From: an uncultured Propionibacteriaceae bacterium
Lineage (GTDB): Bacteria; Actinomycetota; Actinomycetes; Propionibacteriales; Propionibacteriaceae
NCBI GenBank assembly: GCA_936941515.1
Contig: CAKZJI010000273.1
Coordinates: 1-11,851, forward strand
DNA: 11,851 nucleotides
Direction of reading: 5' to 3'
The notes under the pieces were generated by a model. It worked only from the letters and a program-made list of their open reading frames with translations. It did not search any database and had not been told where the DNA came from. Shown here one piece after another: positions 1 through 7,167 of the stretch (positions are counted from its first letter, which is position 1; each line of letters starts with the position of its first letter). Position numbers and translations under genes: made by a program.

Positions 1-161
1 GGATGTCGACTGGCCCCGAGATCGCAGGTGGGACGGCGACCGCAGGAATCGCCGTGAACACCATCCCCCGCATCGTCGCGGCCACTCCTGGGCTGAAGCG
101 CATCATCGACCTGCCCTCACCCACCGCGCTGATGGGACCCGAGGCCTACGAGCGACGCTGA
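1..161 (+). CDS. ord: 2,4-diaminopentanoate dehydrogenase, C-terminal end (5' truncated)
   Basis: Only the last 53 codons are present; the reading frame is open from base 3 to a TGA at 159-161 and the gene begins before the window. The visible tail contains GGTATAGIAVNTIPRIVAA followed by PGLKRIIDLPSP, which matches the C-terminal end of Ord proteins (a dihydrodipicolinate-reductase-like NAD(P) oxidoreductase fold, from family knowledge). Ord oxidatively deaminates 2,4-diaminopentanoate at C4 to 2-amino-4-oxopentanoate, releasing ammonium and reducing NAD(P)+ in the cytoplasm. The Rossmann domain with the cofactor site is outside the window, so cofactor preference cannot be judged. The next gene, ortA, starts 22 bases downstream and acts on the Ord product, which strongly supports the call. 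On the tail alone a related reductase could not be excluded. Confidence 0.85.
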   Translation, partial: MSTGPEIAGGTATAGIAVNTIPRIVAATPGLKRIIDLPSPTALMGPEAYERR

Positions 162-183
162 CCAGGGGAGGCGTGGACAACTG

Positions 184-477
184 ATGACTGATCAACAAAC
201 TGCCCCGGAAGGGGCGTGGGTCGAGATCCAGAAGACTGTGCTGGGTCCCGACGAGAGGGCGCAGGGTGTGCCGCAGGACACCGCGGCAACCCCCCTGCTG
301 GAATGGATCGACGGTTTCCTCACCCACCCAGCCGCAGTCGGCGAGGAGGCGACGATCCGAACCCTGATCGGAAGAACCCACACGGGGAAGCTCAACCGCA
401 TCAACCCCGGCTACACACACAGTTTCGGCGAGACCGTGGGCGAGATCCTGACCATCGGAACGGAGGCCGAGCGATGA
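184..477 (+). CDS. ortA: 2-amino-4-oxopentanoate thiolase, small (alpha) subunit OrtA
   Basis: This 97-residue protein is the small subunit of the PLP-dependent thiolase that splits 2-amino-4-oxopentanoate with CoA into acetyl-CoA and D-alanine. The whole protein matches the short OrtA family: WVEIQKTVLGPDERA at about residues 12-26, the PQDTAATPL stretch at 30-38, and GRTHTGKLNRINPGYTHSFG at 63-82, the most recognisable OrtA signature. The length is normal for the family. The start is the ATG at 184, preceded by AGGGGAGG at 164-171; the gap of 12 bases is rather long but no better in-frame start exists. The stop codon overlaps the ortB start (ATGA at 474-477), so the two subunits are probably translationally coupled and made in equal amounts. 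No catalytic residue is known to me in this subunit; PLP is bound by OrtB. Confidence 0.93.
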   Translation: MTDQQTAPEGAWVEIQKTVLGPDERAQGVPQDTAATPLLEWIDGFLTHPAAVGEEATIRTLIGRTHTGKLNRINPGYTHSFGETVGEILTIGTEAER

Positions 478-1889
478 CCGACAACTCCTATCCCGCAGTG
501 ATGAGCAGAAGGAACGAGATCATGCGTTCCTCGCTCGGCCTGAACTACGACGAGTTCGTCTTCAGCCCGATCTCCTTCGACTACGAGGCCATGATGACGG
601 CGACGGGATACTCACTGGAGGACGTCGCCCGGATCCAGCAGGACACGAAGGTCGGGCGCACACCACTACATGAGCTTCATCGACTCACAGATGCGGTCCG
701 CGCCATCGCCGGTCCCGGCAAGGGCGCCCGGATCCTGGTCAAGGACGAGGCAGCGAACGCCTCGGGGAGTTTCAAGGCACGCCGCGCCTCCCTGAGCGCC
801 TATGAGGCCGAGAAGAAGGGGTTCATGGGCATGGTGACTGCGACGAGCGGCAACTACGGAGCCGCCGTCGCCTCACAGGCGGCGCAACGGGGTCTGAAGT
901 GCATCGTGATCCAGGAGGTCTACGACTCCCAGCACATCGGTCAGCCCGAGATCGTCGAGAAGTCGAGGGCCTGCGAGGCCTATGGAGCCGAGGTGCTGAA
1001 GCTGACCGTCGGCCCGGAGCTGTTCTATGTCCTGCTGCGCACCCTGGAGGAAACCGGCTACTTCAACGCCAGCCTGTACACGCCATTCGGCATCGCCGGG
1101 GTCGAGACATTGGGCGCTGAGATCGGCCAGGAGGTGCAGGAACGCTATGGGCGCCAGCCCGATGTCGTGGCAGTCACACATGCGGGCGGCGGCAACCTGA
1201 CCGGCACCGCACGCGGCTTGCGCAAGGTGGGATGCGACCAGACGCAGGTGGTGGCTGTCTCCGTGGACCTGACCGGCCTGCACATGGCCTCGGACAAGGA
1301 CTTCAACAGCAAGTCCTTCACCACGGGCCACACCGGCTTTGGAGTGCCCTTCGCCACCTGGCCGGACAGGGTCGATGTGCCTCGCAACGCCGCCCGGGCA
1401 TTGCGCTACATGGATGGATACCACCTGGTCACCCAGGGAGAAGTCTTCTACATGACTGAGCTGCTGGCGAAGCTGGAGGGCCTTGAGCGCGGGCCGGCGG
1501 GCAACACCAGCCTGACAGCGGCCGTCGCCTTGGCGATGCAGATGGACCGCGACCAGATCATCGTCGTCCAGGAAACCGAGTACACCGGCGCGGGCAAGCA
1601 CCACAACAGCCAGCTGTCGTTCGCGAAGAGCCGGGGCATCGAGGTGCGCAGGGGCGACCCGGCGGACAACGTCCCCGGCAAGGCGATCGTCATCCCGGAG
1701 CGACTCGACCAGGTAGCGGGCAAACCCCTGGATCTCGAGAGGCTGCGCGGCAGCTACATCAGGCACGCCGCCAAGGTGCTGCCCCCCGAGCGGTGGAGCA
1801 GCAAGGACGTCGAATTCCTGGCCGCCGACGCCAACACCACCGAAGAACACGTGCGATCGCTCGTCCCCGGGGTCGCGGGCGGCGAGTGA
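474..1889 (+). CDS. ortB: 2-amino-4-oxopentanoate thiolase, PLP-binding (beta) subunit OrtB
   Basis: This 471-residue protein is the catalytic subunit of the OrtAB thiolase, which is mechanistically unlike the biosynthetic Cys-type thiolases because it uses PLP. It has the fold-type II (threonine synthase/cysteine synthase) layout. The PLP lysine is K101 in NASGSFKARRAS (95-106). TATSGNYGAAVAS (122-134) is the substrate-side loop, and the phosphate-binding glycine loop is HAGGGNLTGTARG (236-248). The N-terminus (MSRRNEIMRSSLG) is typical of OrtB. I chose the ATG at 474, which overlaps the ortA stop, over the longer open frame from 216, because the extra residues read as out-of-frame ortA sequence. 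The gene lies between ortA and oraS. The product, D-alanine, is known from work on clostridial ornithine fermentation and cannot be read from the sequence. Confidence 0.94.
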   Translation: MTDNSYPAVMSRRNEIMRSSLGLNYDEFVFSPISFDYEAMMTATGYSLEDVARIQQDTKVGRTPLHELHRLTDAVRAIAGPGKGARILVKDEAANASGSFKARRASLSAYEAEKKGFMGMVTATSGNYGAAVASQAAQRGLKCIVIQEVYDSQHIGQPEIVEKSRACEAYGAEVLKLTVGPELFYVLLRTLEETGYFNASLYTPFGIAGVETLGAEIGQEVQERYGRQPDVVAVTHAGGGNLTGTARGLRKVGCDQTQVVAVSVDLTGLHMASDKDFNSKSFTTGHTGFGVPFATWPDRVDVPRNAARALRYMDGYHLVTQGEVFYMTELLAKLEGLERGPAGNTSLTAAVALAMQMDRDQIIVVQETEYTGAGKHHNSQLSFAKSRGIEVRRGDPADNVPGKAIVIPERLDQVAGKPLDLERLRGSYIRHAAKVLPPERWSSKDVEFLAADANTTEEHVRSLVPGVAGGE

Positions 1890-1901
1890 ACAGGAAGGAC
1901 G

Positions 1902-2270
1902 ATGATGAACACCGAGGAACAGGAGCGGATCGACCGCTTCGAGAAGTTGCGTTCCGAACTGGCTGACCTGGACGACGAGGCCCTCAAGGCCAGATTCTGG
2001 GAGCTGTGCCACCAGGTGATGGAGCCGGTGGTGGAGCTGGCGCGCACCCACACCACTCCATCCATCGAGCGGTCAGTGCTGCTGCGCATGGGCATCGACT
2101 CAGTCACCACCCACGCGGTGGTTGAGAACGTGCTCAACGCCGGTCTGCTGGGGAAGGGCGCGGGACACGTCGTCCTGCGGCTGTCCCAGCGTGATGGGCT
2201 GGACATCCGGGCGGCTGCCGCCGCCATCGCCGACGATCCGGCTGTGTTGGCCGGGCTCTTCGAGGAGTGA
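1902..2270 (+). CDS. oraS: D-ornithine 4,5-aminomutase, small subunit OraS
   Basis: This 122-residue protein is the small subunit of D-ornithine 4,5-aminomutase, the coenzyme B12- and PLP-dependent enzyme that moves the terminal amino group of D-ornithine from C5 to C4. The family signature is clear: LKARFWELCHQVMEPVVELA at 28-47, then THTTPSIERSVLLRMGIDS at 49-67. The C-terminal half (GAGHVVLRLSQRDGLDI, 86-102) is also typical. The length is normal. Two tandem ATG codons occur at 1902 and 1905. The ribosome binding site AGGAAGG at 1892-1898 sits only 3 bases from the first but 6 from the second, so the real start may be 1905. The stop overlaps the oraE start region (GTGA at 2267-2270). OraS forms a heterocomplex with OraE and has no cofactor-binding motif of its own. 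Confidence 0.94.
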   Translation: MMNTEEQERIDRFEKLRSELADLDDEALKARFWELCHQVMEPVVELARTHTTPSIERSVLLRMGIDSVTTHAVVENVLNAGLLGKGAGHVVLRLSQRDGLDIRAAAAAIADDPAVLAGLFEE

Positions 2271-4486
2271 CCGTGACTGACAAGCTGGACCCGAACACCA
2301 AGATCGACGTGGAGGAGATCCTCGAAGACCTTGAGAACTACCACCCGCCGCGCAAGGGATGGACGTGGCGGAGCGTGCCAGAAAATGGCGTCAACATGGG
2401 CGGATTCCACTACCGGGACATGTCCGAACCGCTGAAGAACAGTATCCCGATGCCCACCGCGAAGTACTTCGAGGGCATCGACCCGCAGCCGGCCCCGGTG
2501 ATCACCTCCGAGATCGCCTCCGGGCACTTCGAAGATGACATCCGACGCATGCGCATGGCCGCCTGGAACGGAGCCGACCACATCATGGTCATCCGCACCA
2601 CTGGGCAAAGCCACATCGACGGCCTCATGGAGGGAACCCCTGAGGGCATCGGGGGCGTCCCCATCACCCGCAAGCAGCTTCGGGCCAGCCGCAAGGCCTG
2701 TGACCTGATTGAGGAGGAGGTCGGTCGCCCGATCAACTTCCACAGCTACGTCTCCGGCATCGCCGGTCCCGAGGTGGCGGTGCTGTTCGCCGAGGAGGGC
2801 GTCAACGGCGCCCATCAGGACCCGCAGTACAACGTGCTCTACCGCAACATCAACGCCTACCGCAGCTACGTCGACGCCGGGGAGGCGAAGAAGGTCATGA
2901 CGGGGGCCAGGATCTTCCAGATCGACGGCGCCCACAACGCCAACGCCACGGCACGCCATGGCTGGAAGGTCATGCCAGAGCTCATGGTCCAGCATGGCCT
3001 GAACTCGGCCTTCTCCGCGATGGTGGGGATGCCGAAGGATCTGATCGGGCTCTCAACGGTACCGCCAAGCGCCCCGCCGACACCGAAGCTGTGGTTCGAT
3101 CTGCCCTACGCGGTGGCTCTGCGTGATTTCTTCTCCGAGTACAAGATGCGTGCCCAGCAGAACACCCGCTACATCGAGTCCGACATCAACGAGGCGATCC
3201 GTCTCCACGTGATCGACACGCTGATCTCAATGCTGACCCGAGCAGACATCCAGAGCACCATCACTCCCGATGAGGGACGCAACCTGCCCTGGCACTACAA
3301 CTCGGTGCGTGGCGTCCAGACCGTCAAGCAGACCTGGGCCGCACTCGACGGCATCAAGGAGATGCTCACCCTCAACAGGGAGGGCCCTCTGGGCGATATG
3401 GTGCGCGACCTCAAGGAACGCGCCATCGGATTCCTCACAGAGATGCTGCACGCAGGCGGATACTTCGCTGCAGTGGAGCAGGGCTTCTTCGTCGACTCGG
3501 CGGAGTTCCCAGAACGCAACCACGACGGCATCGCCCGCGACGGCGAGGGTGGGATCGCGGTCGGCACCGTGATCCCACGCGATCCCGACTACATGGCACC
3601 GGTCTGCGACCACTTCGGCAACAACACCCTCCCCGAGGGAACCGACAAGGCCTGTGACCTGATCGGCGGCTGCACCCTCTGCGATCCCGAGAAGATCGTC
3701 TACATTGATGAGCTCGACCCTGAGGACACCGCACACAAGCGCCTTGAGCGCACCAGCCAATACCGAACAGGGAACCTTCTGCGACCTGAGGCGGAATGGG
3801 CTGGGGATGGAGTCGCACTCATTGAGTTGATGATCCCCGAACGGGCCGAGATCGCCGTCGAGGCTGCCCTGGAGATGGCTAAGCGCATGGGACTCAGTGA
3901 CCCCGAGGTGGTGAACCTCCAGGTGCTGCAGCCCGCCGAGGGATGTTTCGTCGAAGTCAAGGGACATGTCGGCTTCGATGTGGACAAGACCGAGCTGACC
4001 CTCCCGGAGAAGATTGAGCAGCTGCCGGAGGAGGAGTTGCGCCAGTTCGTCACCGACCACGGGATCACCGTGGTGGCGGGCACCGTCGGCGAGGACGAGC
4101 ACAGCGTCGGCATGCGCGAGATCCTCGACATCAAGCACGGTGGCCTGGAGAAATATGGTGTGAAGTACCACTACCTGGGCACCTCCGTGCCGATCGAGAA
4201 GATGGTGGATGCTGCCATCGAGTCTGGCGCCGACGCGATCCTGATCTCGACGGTCATCAGCCACAACGAGGTCCATCGCACGATGATGAAGAAGCTGGCG
4301 GAGCTCACCAGGGAACGTGGAATCCGCGACCAGAAGGTGCTCATCGCCGGCGGGACGCAGGTCAGCCGTGACATGGCGGCCGAGACTGGTCTGGATGCCA
4401 CCTTCGGGCGCGGCACCAAGGGCATTGACGTTCTCGACGCCATCGTCAGAACCATGCGCTCCCAGAACCTCGGAAAGGCCGGGTGA
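2267..4486 (+). CDS. oraE: D-ornithine 4,5-aminomutase, large cofactor-binding subunit OraE
   Basis: This is the catalytic subunit of ornithine aminomutase, 739 residues if started at GTG 2267. The N-terminal two thirds is the PLP-binding TIM-barrel part, with conserved stretches FEDDIRRMRMAAWNGADHIM (88-107), EEGVNGAHQDPQYNVLYRNI (176-195) and LTRADIQSTITPDEGRN (323-339). The C-terminal Rossmann-like B12 domain carries the DxHxxG motif as DEHSVG (610-615), in which H612 would be the lower cobalt ligand. K623 in DILDIKHGG-like context (EILDIKHGG) lies 11 residues after it. This is the same spacing as between H618 and K629 of the Clostridium sticklandii enzyme, where the lysine forms the PLP imine. 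The start is uncertain: GTG 2267 overlaps the oraS stop, but GTG 2273 lies 5 bases after GAGGAG (2262-2267) and looks better placed. The enzyme is cytoplasmic and needs adenosylcobalamin. Confidence 0.96.
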   Translation: MTVTDKLDPNTKIDVEEILEDLENYHPPRKGWTWRSVPENGVNMGGFHYRDMSEPLKNSIPMPTAKYFEGIDPQPAPVITSEIASGHFEDDIRRMRMAAWNGADHIMVIRTTGQSHIDGLMEGTPEGIGGVPITRKQLRASRKACDLIEEEVGRPINFHSYVSGIAGPEVAVLFAEEGVNGAHQDPQYNVLYRNINAYRSYVDAGEAKKVMTGARIFQIDGAHNANATARHGWKVMPELMVQHGLNSAFSAMVGMPKDLIGLSTVPPSAPPTPKLWFDLPYAVALRDFFSEYKMRAQQNTRYIESDINEAIRLHVIDTLISMLTRADIQSTITPDEGRNLPWHYNSVRGVQTVKQTWAALDGIKEMLTLNREGPLGDMVRDLKERAIGFLTEMLHAGGYFAAVEQGFFVDSAEFPERNHDGIARDGEGGIAVGTVIPRDPDYMAPVCDHFGNNTLPEGTDKACDLIGGCTLCDPEKIVYIDELDPEDTAHKRLERTSQYRTGNLLRPEAEWAGDGVALIELMIPERAEIAVEAALEMAKRMGLSDPEVVNLQVLQPAEGCFVEVKGHVGFDVDKTELTLPEKIEQLPEEELRQFVTDHGITVVAGTVGEDEHSVGMREILDIKHGGLEKYGVKYHYLGTSVPIEKMVDAAIESGADAILISTVISHNEVHRTMMKKLAELTRERGIRDQKVLIAGGTQVSRDMAAETGLDATFGRGTKGIDVLDAIVRTMRSQNLGKAG

Positions 4487-4491
4487 GTTGA

Positions 4492-5856
4492 GTGATGCGG
4501 GTCGTCACCACTCTTGAGATCGGATCCACGATCACAAAGGCGAATGCCTTCTCGCTGGAGAATGGGCGGTTCAGGCACATCGGCCAAGGTTTCGCACCGA
4601 CCTCGGTGTCGCAGGGCGATGTGAGGATCGGGGGTGATGCGGCGATCGCCGCGATGCGTGAGCAGTCAGGCATCACGATCGATCAGACGCAGGTCTTCGT
4701 GAACAGCTCCGCCGCCGGTGGGCTGAGGATGAGCGTTCACGGACTGACTCAGGGAATGACGGCCCGCGCTGCCCGCGAGGCCGCGCTCGGAGCGGGGGCC
4801 ATCATCTGCCACACCTCTGTGGGTGCCATCGACTCCTACGACGTTGAGGACCTGGTGGAGGCGAAGCCGAACATCATCCTGCTCGCCGGAGGGGTCGACT
4901 ACGGAGAGAAGGAGACCGTCATCGAGAATGCCAGGAGAATTGCTGCCTCCGGGCTGGAGGTTCCAGTCATCTACGCGGGCAACATCGCCATCCGTCGGCG
5001 GGTCCAGGACATCTTCGCAGACAACGGCATGGAGCTGATGTGCGCCGACAACGTCTTTCCTGACGTGGATGTGCTGCGCATCGAACCAGTGCGGCGGCTG
5101 ATTCACGAGGTGTTCAACCAGCACATCGTCAAGGCACCTGGCATGGGCAAGGTGACGCAGCTGTCCGGTTTCGGGATCCTCCCCACCCCCGGTGCGGTGC
5201 TGCTGGCCGCCGAGATCTTCGCCGAGCGGTTGGGAGATGCGCTCGTGATTGACGTCGGCGGCGCGACCACCGACATCCACAGCGTCACCGACGGCTCATT
5301 GGAGTGGACAAGTCGCAGCGTGGATCCCGAGCCCCGGGCGAAACGTACCGTCGAAGGTGACCTGGGGGTTTTCGTCAACGCCCGCCGGGTCGCGGCCATG
5401 ATGGGCAGCTCCGAGGACGAGGAGAGGTTGCAGTTCCTGCGTGCGATCCCGGCCGACGAGCAGGAGGCCAGCGTCACCCGCTGGCTGGCGGAGCATGCCG
5501 TCGAGGTGGGGCTACGCCGACATGTGGGCACCGTGAGCGATCTGTTCACCCCAACAGGCAAGAAGCAGATCGTTCGCGGCAAGGACCTGACGGCTGTGCG
5601 GTGGGTCATCGGCACCGGCGGGGCCTTGACCCGCATCCCAGGTGGAGCCGAGATCCTGGCTGGGATTCGCCTAGGAGCCGGGGCCCGTCTGATGCCCCCA
5701 CCCGAGGCTCAGGTCCTGATTGACCGCGACTACCGCTTCTCGGCTCTCGGAACCTTGGCCCAGGCCTACCACGACGAGGTGGGTGCCACCTTCGAGACTT
5801 GGGTCACTGATGAGCTCGGCCTATCGCCGACCCTCCCCGAACAGGAGGGGTCATGA
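4492..5856 (+). CDS. MutL-type ASKHA ATPase, probable reactivating factor for the B12 aminomutase
   Basis: The protein belongs to the MutL (glutamate mutase L) family of ASKHA-fold ATPases, unrelated to the DNA mismatch repair protein of the same name. Numbering from ATG 4495, the phosphate-1 loop is EIGSTITKA (8-16), the phosphate-2 loop is DVGGATTDIHS (253-263), and the adenosine-side motif is VIGTGGALTRI (371-381). About 453 residues is a normal length. GTG 4492 and ATG 4495 are adjacent possible starts; neither has a strong ribosome binding site, the nearest being GGTGAG at 4482-4487. It sits 5 bases after oraE and overlaps orr by ATGA. Genes of this family usually accompany B12-dependent carbon-skeleton mutases or aminomutases. 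The likely job, by inference, is ATP-driven exchange of damaged cobalamin in OraSE. The exact biochemical role of the family is not firmly settled as far as I know. Confidence 0.85.
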   Translation: MMRVVTTLEIGSTITKANAFSLENGRFRHIGQGFAPTSVSQGDVRIGGDAAIAAMREQSGITIDQTQVFVNSSAAGGLRMSVHGLTQGMTARAAREAALGAGAIICHTSVGAIDSYDVEDLVEAKPNIILLAGGVDYGEKETVIENARRIAASGLEVPVIYAGNIAIRRRVQDIFADNGMELMCADNVFPDVDVLRIEPVRRLIHEVFNQHIVKAPGMGKVTQLSGFGILPTPGAVLLAAEIFAERLGDALVIDVGGATTDIHSVTDGSLEWTSRSVDPEPRAKRTVEGDLGVFVNARRVAAMMGSSEDEERLQFLRAIPADEQEASVTRWLAEHAVEVGLRRHVGTVSDLFTPTGKKQIVRGKDLTAVRWVIGTGGALTRIPGGAEILAGIRLGAGARLMPPPEAQVLIDRDYRFSALGTLAQAYHDEVGATFETWVTDELGLSPTLPEQEGS

Positions 5857-6968
5857 GTTTCGAGACTCCCAGACTTGAGATCTATCTGGACCGACTGGCG
5901 AGCAATGCCAGGACTGTGGTGGATGAGTGCAGCCGGCAGGGCATCCACGTGGCAGCGGTGACCAAGGTAATGCAGGCTCACCCCGCGTTGCTCCGGGCTT
6001 TCGCCGACTCGGGTGCGGTCATGATCGCAGACTCCCGTGTCGACAACCTGCGTCGAGTCTCGGAGGCGGGGCTCGGTCTTCCGACCATGCTTCTGCGGGC
6101 CCCCACCCCCCGCAACGCTGCTGAGAGCGTGTACTGGGCGGACTACTCTCTCATCTCCTCCGCTGAGTCGGCGACGGCACTGTCACATGCTGCTGCCTCT
6201 GCGGGCAGAAGGCACAGCGTTGTCGTCATGGTTGACGTCGGGGATCTCCGGGAGGGGGTATGGCCGGATCGGGCCGTCGAGGTGGTCACCCAGATCAGCA
6301 GGCTCCCCCATCTAGGCCTCGCCGGGCTCGGCACCAATCTGGCCTGCTACGGAGGGGTGATCCCCACCGCTGAGAAGATGCGGCAGCTCATCGACGTCCG
6401 GCAGCAGTGCCGGGAGGCCACGGGGCTACCGCTCGATCTCCTTTCCGGCGGCAACAGCGCAAACCTGCCGCTTCTTGCGAGCGGCCAGATGCCCTCGGAG
6501 ATCAACCAACTGCGCATCGGGGAGGCCATCATCCTGGGACGCAATGTTCTGGATCGCTCCCCGTGGCCGGGCACCCGGCAGGACACCGTGGAGGTGGTGG
6601 CGGGTGTGATCGAGGTGCAGCGCAAGCCTTCGGTGCCAATCGGACAGACCGGGCAGGATGCCTTCGGCAACACCGTCTCCTTCACAGATCACGGCTGGCG
6701 GCAGCGCGCCATCTGCGACATCGGCCGTCAGGATGCCGCCCCCGACTCGCTGTCACCGCTCGATCCTGGGATTCGTGTGCTGGGAGCCAGCAGCGATCAC
6801 CTGCTTCTCGACGTCACGGATGCCGAGTCTCCGGTGCACGTGGGCAGTGAGGTGCGTTTCCAGCCCAGCTACGGAGGTCTGTTGGCCTTGACCACCTCCC
6901 CTCATGTCCGCAAGCTCACCGTGCGTGATCCGCACCCGGAGAAGACGGACTGCAAAGGCGTAGTGTGA
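5853..6968 (+). CDS. orr: Ornithine racemase (PLP-dependent, alanine racemase N-terminal fold)
   Basis: This 371-residue protein has the fold-type III PLP barrel of the alanine/ornithine racemase family. The PLP lysine is K38 in HVAAVTKVMQAHP. Other family landmarks are MIADSRVDNLRRV (57-69), VVMVDVGDLREGVWP (124-138), LGTNLACYGGVIPTAEKM (159-176), LLSGGNSANLPLL (197-209) and INQLRIGEAIILGRNVL (217-233). The C-terminal CDIGRQD (288-294) and VLGASSDHLLLDV (309-321) are what I recall from ornithine racemases rather than from biosynthetic alanine racemase (Alr). It would convert L-ornithine to D-ornithine, the substrate of OraSE, so it is the entry step of the operon. The start ATG 5853 overlaps the previous stop and follows AGGAGG (5843-5848) by 4 bases. 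Specificity for ornithine rather than another basic amino acid is inferred from the operon. Confidence 0.9.
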   Translation: MSFETPRLEIYLDRLASNARTVVDECSRQGIHVAAVTKVMQAHPALLRAFADSGAVMIADSRVDNLRRVSEAGLGLPTMLLRAPTPRNAAESVYWADYSLISSAESATALSHAAASAGRRHSVVVMVDVGDLREGVWPDRAVEVVTQISRLPHLGLAGLGTNLACYGGVIPTAEKMRQLIDVRQQCREATGLPLDLLSGGNSANLPLLASGQMPSEINQLRIGEAIILGRNVLDRSPWPGTRQDTVEVVAGVIEVQRKPSVPIGQTGQDAFGNTVSFTDHGWRQRAICDIGRQDAAPDSLSPLDPGIRVLGASSDHLLLDVTDAESPVHVGSEVRFQPSYGGLLALTTSPHVRKLTVRDPHPEKTDCKGVV

Positions 6969-6987
6969 ATTCAACGAAGGAGGTTGA

Positions 6988-7098
6988 GTGAAGAACACAG
7001 TTTTCAGGCAGCCCTGGGAGCGGGAACACCAGCCGGTGGCCCTTCCCCTGGCGACCACCAATCAACAGGTCAGGGACACAGCCCAGTCCTTGAGTTGA
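6988..7098 (+). CDS. Possible small protein or leader peptide, 36 residues, function unknown
   Basis: A GTG at 6988 lies 4 bases after GAAGGAGG (6976-6983), the best ribosome binding site in the window, and opens a 36-codon frame ending in TGA at 7096-7098. The peptide begins (M)KNTVFRQPWEREHQPV and ends TAQSLS. It is polar, with one tryptophan, four arginines and five glutamines, and has no membrane segment, signal peptide or cysteine. Twenty-eight of the 36 codons end in G or C, as in the neighbouring genes. It resembles no family I know. It lies in the 249-base gap between orr and the permease and is followed within seven bases by alternative hairpins, so it may be a translated regulatory leader rather than a functional protein. 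An overlapping 73-codon frame from TTG 6984 has zero spacing to the same site and is a poorer candidate. Confidence 0.4.
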   Translation: MKNTVFRQPWEREHQPVALPLATTNQQVRDTAQSLS

Positions 7099-7104
7099 CC
7101 AATC

Positions 7105-7136
7105 GCCGGGCCATCAGGTCCCGGCACCAACCGGGA
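7105..7136 (+). promoter_or_regulatory. Two mutually exclusive hairpins in the leader of the permease gene
   Basis: GCCGGG (7105-7110) can pair with CCCGGC (7120-7125) across a 9-base loop. Alternatively TCCCGG (7119-7124) can pair with CCGGGA (7131-7136) across a 6-base loop. Both use CCCGG at 7120-7124, so only one can form at a time. The first arm begins seven bases after the stop codon of the possible small gene, so a ribosome paused at that stop would cover it and favour the second hairpin. No run of T follows 7136, so the second hairpin is not a classical intrinsic terminator. The pairing is seen directly; the regulatory role is inference, and short GC palindromes arise easily in GC-rich DNA. 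Confidence 0.3.
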
Positions 7137-7167
7137 TACCACCGCAGGGCGGCGGATGGCATCCCAC

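Noticed and set aside
216..473. N-terminal extension of ortB from an upstream ATG
   Set aside because: The extension is out-of-frame ortA sequence, and the ATG at 474 that overlaps the ortA stop gives the normal OrtB N-terminus and length.
873..2051. Long minus-strand open frame (392 codons)
   Set aside because: It lies opposite ortB and oraS and has no family signature; a shadow caused by GC-rich codon bias.
1754..2995. Long minus-strand open frame (413 codons)
   Set aside because: It is antisense to ortB, oraS and oraE, which are clearly real from family motifs; the translation is low-complexity and resembles nothing.
7095..7123. TTGACC as a -35 box for the permease gene
   Set aside because: No -10-like sequence lies at the expected distance; bases 7118-7123 are GTCCCG.
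7154..7164. Short palindrome GGATG-G-CATCC
   Set aside because: Five-base arms with a one-base centre cannot form a stable hairpin and are expected by chance at this length.
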